Assembly (NCBI GenBank): GCA_028284125.1
Contig: JANQSI010000004.1
Span: 186,001 to 250,000, forward strand
DNA from: Cyclobacteriaceae bacterium
GTDB lineage: Bacteria > Bacteroidota > Bacteroidia > Cytophagales > Cyclobacteriaceae
Direction: 5' to 3'
DNA: 64,000 nucleotides
The translations under genes and the position numbers were made by a program. Under the pieces are notes generated by a model. The model was not told the DNA's origin. It did not search any database and was given only the letters and a program-made list of their open reading frames with translations. The first letter of the stretch is position 1; each line of letters opens with the position of its first letter. Below, piece by piece: positions 62,681 to 64,000 of this stretch.

Positions 62681-64000
62681 TTATGGTTTTGAAGGGTCAA
62701 ATTTCCACAACTCACCTCCCTTGTCAGTAGAAGTAAAAATTAGATATCCAATATCTCCTATTTTAAAAGAAATAGGCCTCCCCCCATTAAAACCACCTTC
62801 AATTGACTCGGATTCCCAACTATCCCTTTCCTCTACATATCTGTAAAAATTGCTAGGTCCAGTTCCAGCATAGGGTTTTCCGTTTAAAACGAATCCAGGA
62901 CCTACTTGACTATTGAGAGCACGAAATTCCTCCCAAATATCAATTGTTGGGTTGTATTTTCTACTTGAATGAAATGTTATATAGAAGGCTTCATTGTCAT
63001 CAGCGAAAGGTTGACGAAATGATGAAATGGTACCAATATCTGATGGTAAATCTTTGAGGCGGTTCCAAGTATCAAATTCGGCATTATAGCACCAAAAGTC
63101 AAGGAAATCAAAGTAATCGAAGTTTCTTATTGCTCTTCCTCCGCCAAAAAAACCTCTATTCTTTATAGAAAATCCAATTGGTGATCTTCGGGCATCACCT
63201 GGAAAGTCATCTTTTCTTAACCATGTTTCGCCAGATGAGTTAAATTCCCAAATTTCATTAAGATTTACATCCTCTTCATTTACTCCTCCTATAATGTATG
63301 CTTTAGTATCAATAGCTACTACTACCGCGCCATATCTTGGTCCACCAGGAAAGGAACTGATTTGAGTCCAAGAATCGTTTTTCTCATCGTATTTCCAAAA
63401 ATCATCGAGTAAATCAAAATTGTTGCTCAGACCAAGACCCACATAGGCTATATCTTCTAATGTAAAGCTTACTCCGTATCTACGATCGGCTCCTGGAAAG
63501 TCATTCAATCGAGTCCACCGACCTTCATAATCAAAAGCAATTGCATTTTCGAGTTTTCCGACTTGATCAAGAACTTCTACACTTACAGTAGCGTTCAGGT
63601 TTACGCTCAGTTTGGGGTCTGACATAAGTCGTCCGAAATTGACAACAATCTTCTCATTACTGGTACTAATTATATTTCCATATTTATCCTCAAGCATTAC
63701 TTTGTTTTTTAGAGCTATTGGATTAAAATTCTCTCCAAAAATTGTTATTTCACCATTGTAAAAAGTCTCAATTTTTGGCGGAGATACCGAATGAATTATT
63801 GGAGGCTTTAGAGCAATTGATTCAAATTGCATACACCTCCCTGCAACACAATAGTTCAGAATATTCCCAGATGATTGTGAAATTTCGTTAGGAGTTAGGA
63901 ATTCAACCTGGTCTTTTGAACTGCTAACTACTACAGCTGAAGTAGATCCAATTTCAATTGTGTTGTTCTCATTAATAAAACTTAAGTTTTCTCCATGTAT
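62681..64000 (-). CDS. IPT/TIG and Kelch-repeat surface protein, partial
   Basis: The tracked start at 63832 is an internal methionine. The frame stays open through 63833-64000 (56 more codons, IHGENLSFINENN...) and leaves the window, so the gene is 5'-truncated here. An IPT/TIG-like domain (PIIHSVSPPKIETFYNGEITIFGENF) is followed by Kelch-type blades: RYGVSFTLEDIAYVGLGLSNNFDLLDDFWKYDEKNDSWTQISSFPGG, YGAVVVAIDTKAYIIGG, RRSPIGFSIKNRGFFGGG. The upstream extra residues look like a second IPT domain. It is probably an exported surface protein. The product ends KFDPSKP, with no T9SS tail. Confidence 0.85.
   Translation of the reverse strand: MHGENLSFINENNTIEIGSTSAVVVSSSKDQVEFLTPNEISQSSGNILNYCVAGRCMQFESIALKPPIIHSVSPPKIETFYNGEITIFGENFNPIALKNKVMLEDKYGNIISTSNEKIVVNFGRLMSDPKLSVNLNATVSVEVLDQVGKLENAIAFDYEGRWTRLNDFPGADRRYGVSFTLEDIAYVGLGLSNNFDLLDDFWKYDEKNDSWTQISSFPGGPRYGAVVVAIDTKAYIIGGVNEEDVNLNEIWEFNSSGETWLRKDDFPGDARRSPIGFSIKNRGFFGGGRAIRNFDYFDFLDFWCYNAEFDTWNRLKDLPSDIGTISSFRQPFADDNEAFYITFHSSRKYNPTIDIWEEFRALNSQVGPGFVLNGKPYAGTGPSNFYRYVEERDSWESESIEGGFNGGRPISFKIGDIGYLIFTSTDKGGELWKFDPSKP

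Noticed and set aside
63832-63832. Tracked start of the Kelch protein as a true start
   Set aside because: The reading frame remains open for 56 codons to the window edge and encodes another IPT-like segment, so this methionine is internal.

Overview
The window looks like chromosomal DNA of a marine-type member of the Bacteroidota, most likely the order Cytophagales. This is inferred from content, not from a database match. The signs are type IX secretion sorting domains of both kinds, a PorP/SprF-like protein next to a giant gliding-type adhesin, SusC/FecA-style TonB receptors with N-terminal carboxypeptidase-like domains, a FecI/FecR pair, LytTR two-component genes, DUF2911, DUF6090 and DUF5694 proteins, moderate-to-low GC, and promoter-like TAnnTTTG boxes. 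No prophage, insertion sequence, CRISPR array, rRNA or tRNA gene was found.

Layout. 1-8.99 kb: two DUF2911 proteins flanking a membrane-anchored putative regulator and a secreted lectin-like protein, then a chemotaxis receptor, a small secreted protein, and AraC and LysR regulators. 9.1-9.3 kb: structured RNA copy A. 9.4-19.5 kb: transporter, DUF1272, beta-propeller, amidase, aroA and aroB, proline dehydrogenase and lysS. 19.5-20.07 kb: a gene-free stretch with two related hairpin-terminator units and a REP-like repeat. 20-28 kb: TonB receptor with a coupled small protein, LytS/LytTR pair, CAAX protease joined to hicBA, and SprF-like protein. 28-37 kb: T9SS adhesin, three following genes and a second T9SS cargo. 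37-44.6 kb: Sua5, DUF5694, S41 protease, FlgO-like barrel protein, FKBP, structured RNA copy B, SiaC-like protein, phosphatase and DUF6090. 44.7-49.9 kb: FecI-FecR-TonB receptor-lipoprotein module. 50-54.2 kb: GreA-like protein, short SSB, and a second ECF sigma/anti-sigma/secreted-protein operon. 54.3-58 kb: amidohydrolase and an FtsX-type permease. 58-62.5 kb: a sulfur-handling module (SQR, TusE/DsrC-like, DsrE-like) followed by a CoA transferase and a universal stress protein. The right end is a partial IPT/Kelch protein.

The most notable observation is a pair of dispersed ~190-nt non-coding elements (about 9112-9304 and 42060-42250, both + strand). By eye they share one branched fold: an outer stem enclosing a side hairpin and a tight four-way junction, ending in an intrinsic terminator. 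Six base pairs change in a compensatory way between the copies. One strand can also form a mutually exclusive hairpin, which suggests a conformational switch. I do not recognise the family. Second, the fecI gene and the lipoprotein gene at the far end of the same cluster share a promoter-like element, GGTAGGGTAA-N13-TGTAT, at identical spacing. At fecI it abuts a 12-unit octamer repeat array.

Limits: all calls come from reading the sequence and the supplied ORF translations. No similarity search, covariance test or transcription data was available, so family names rest on recognised motifs and fold statements on hand pairing.
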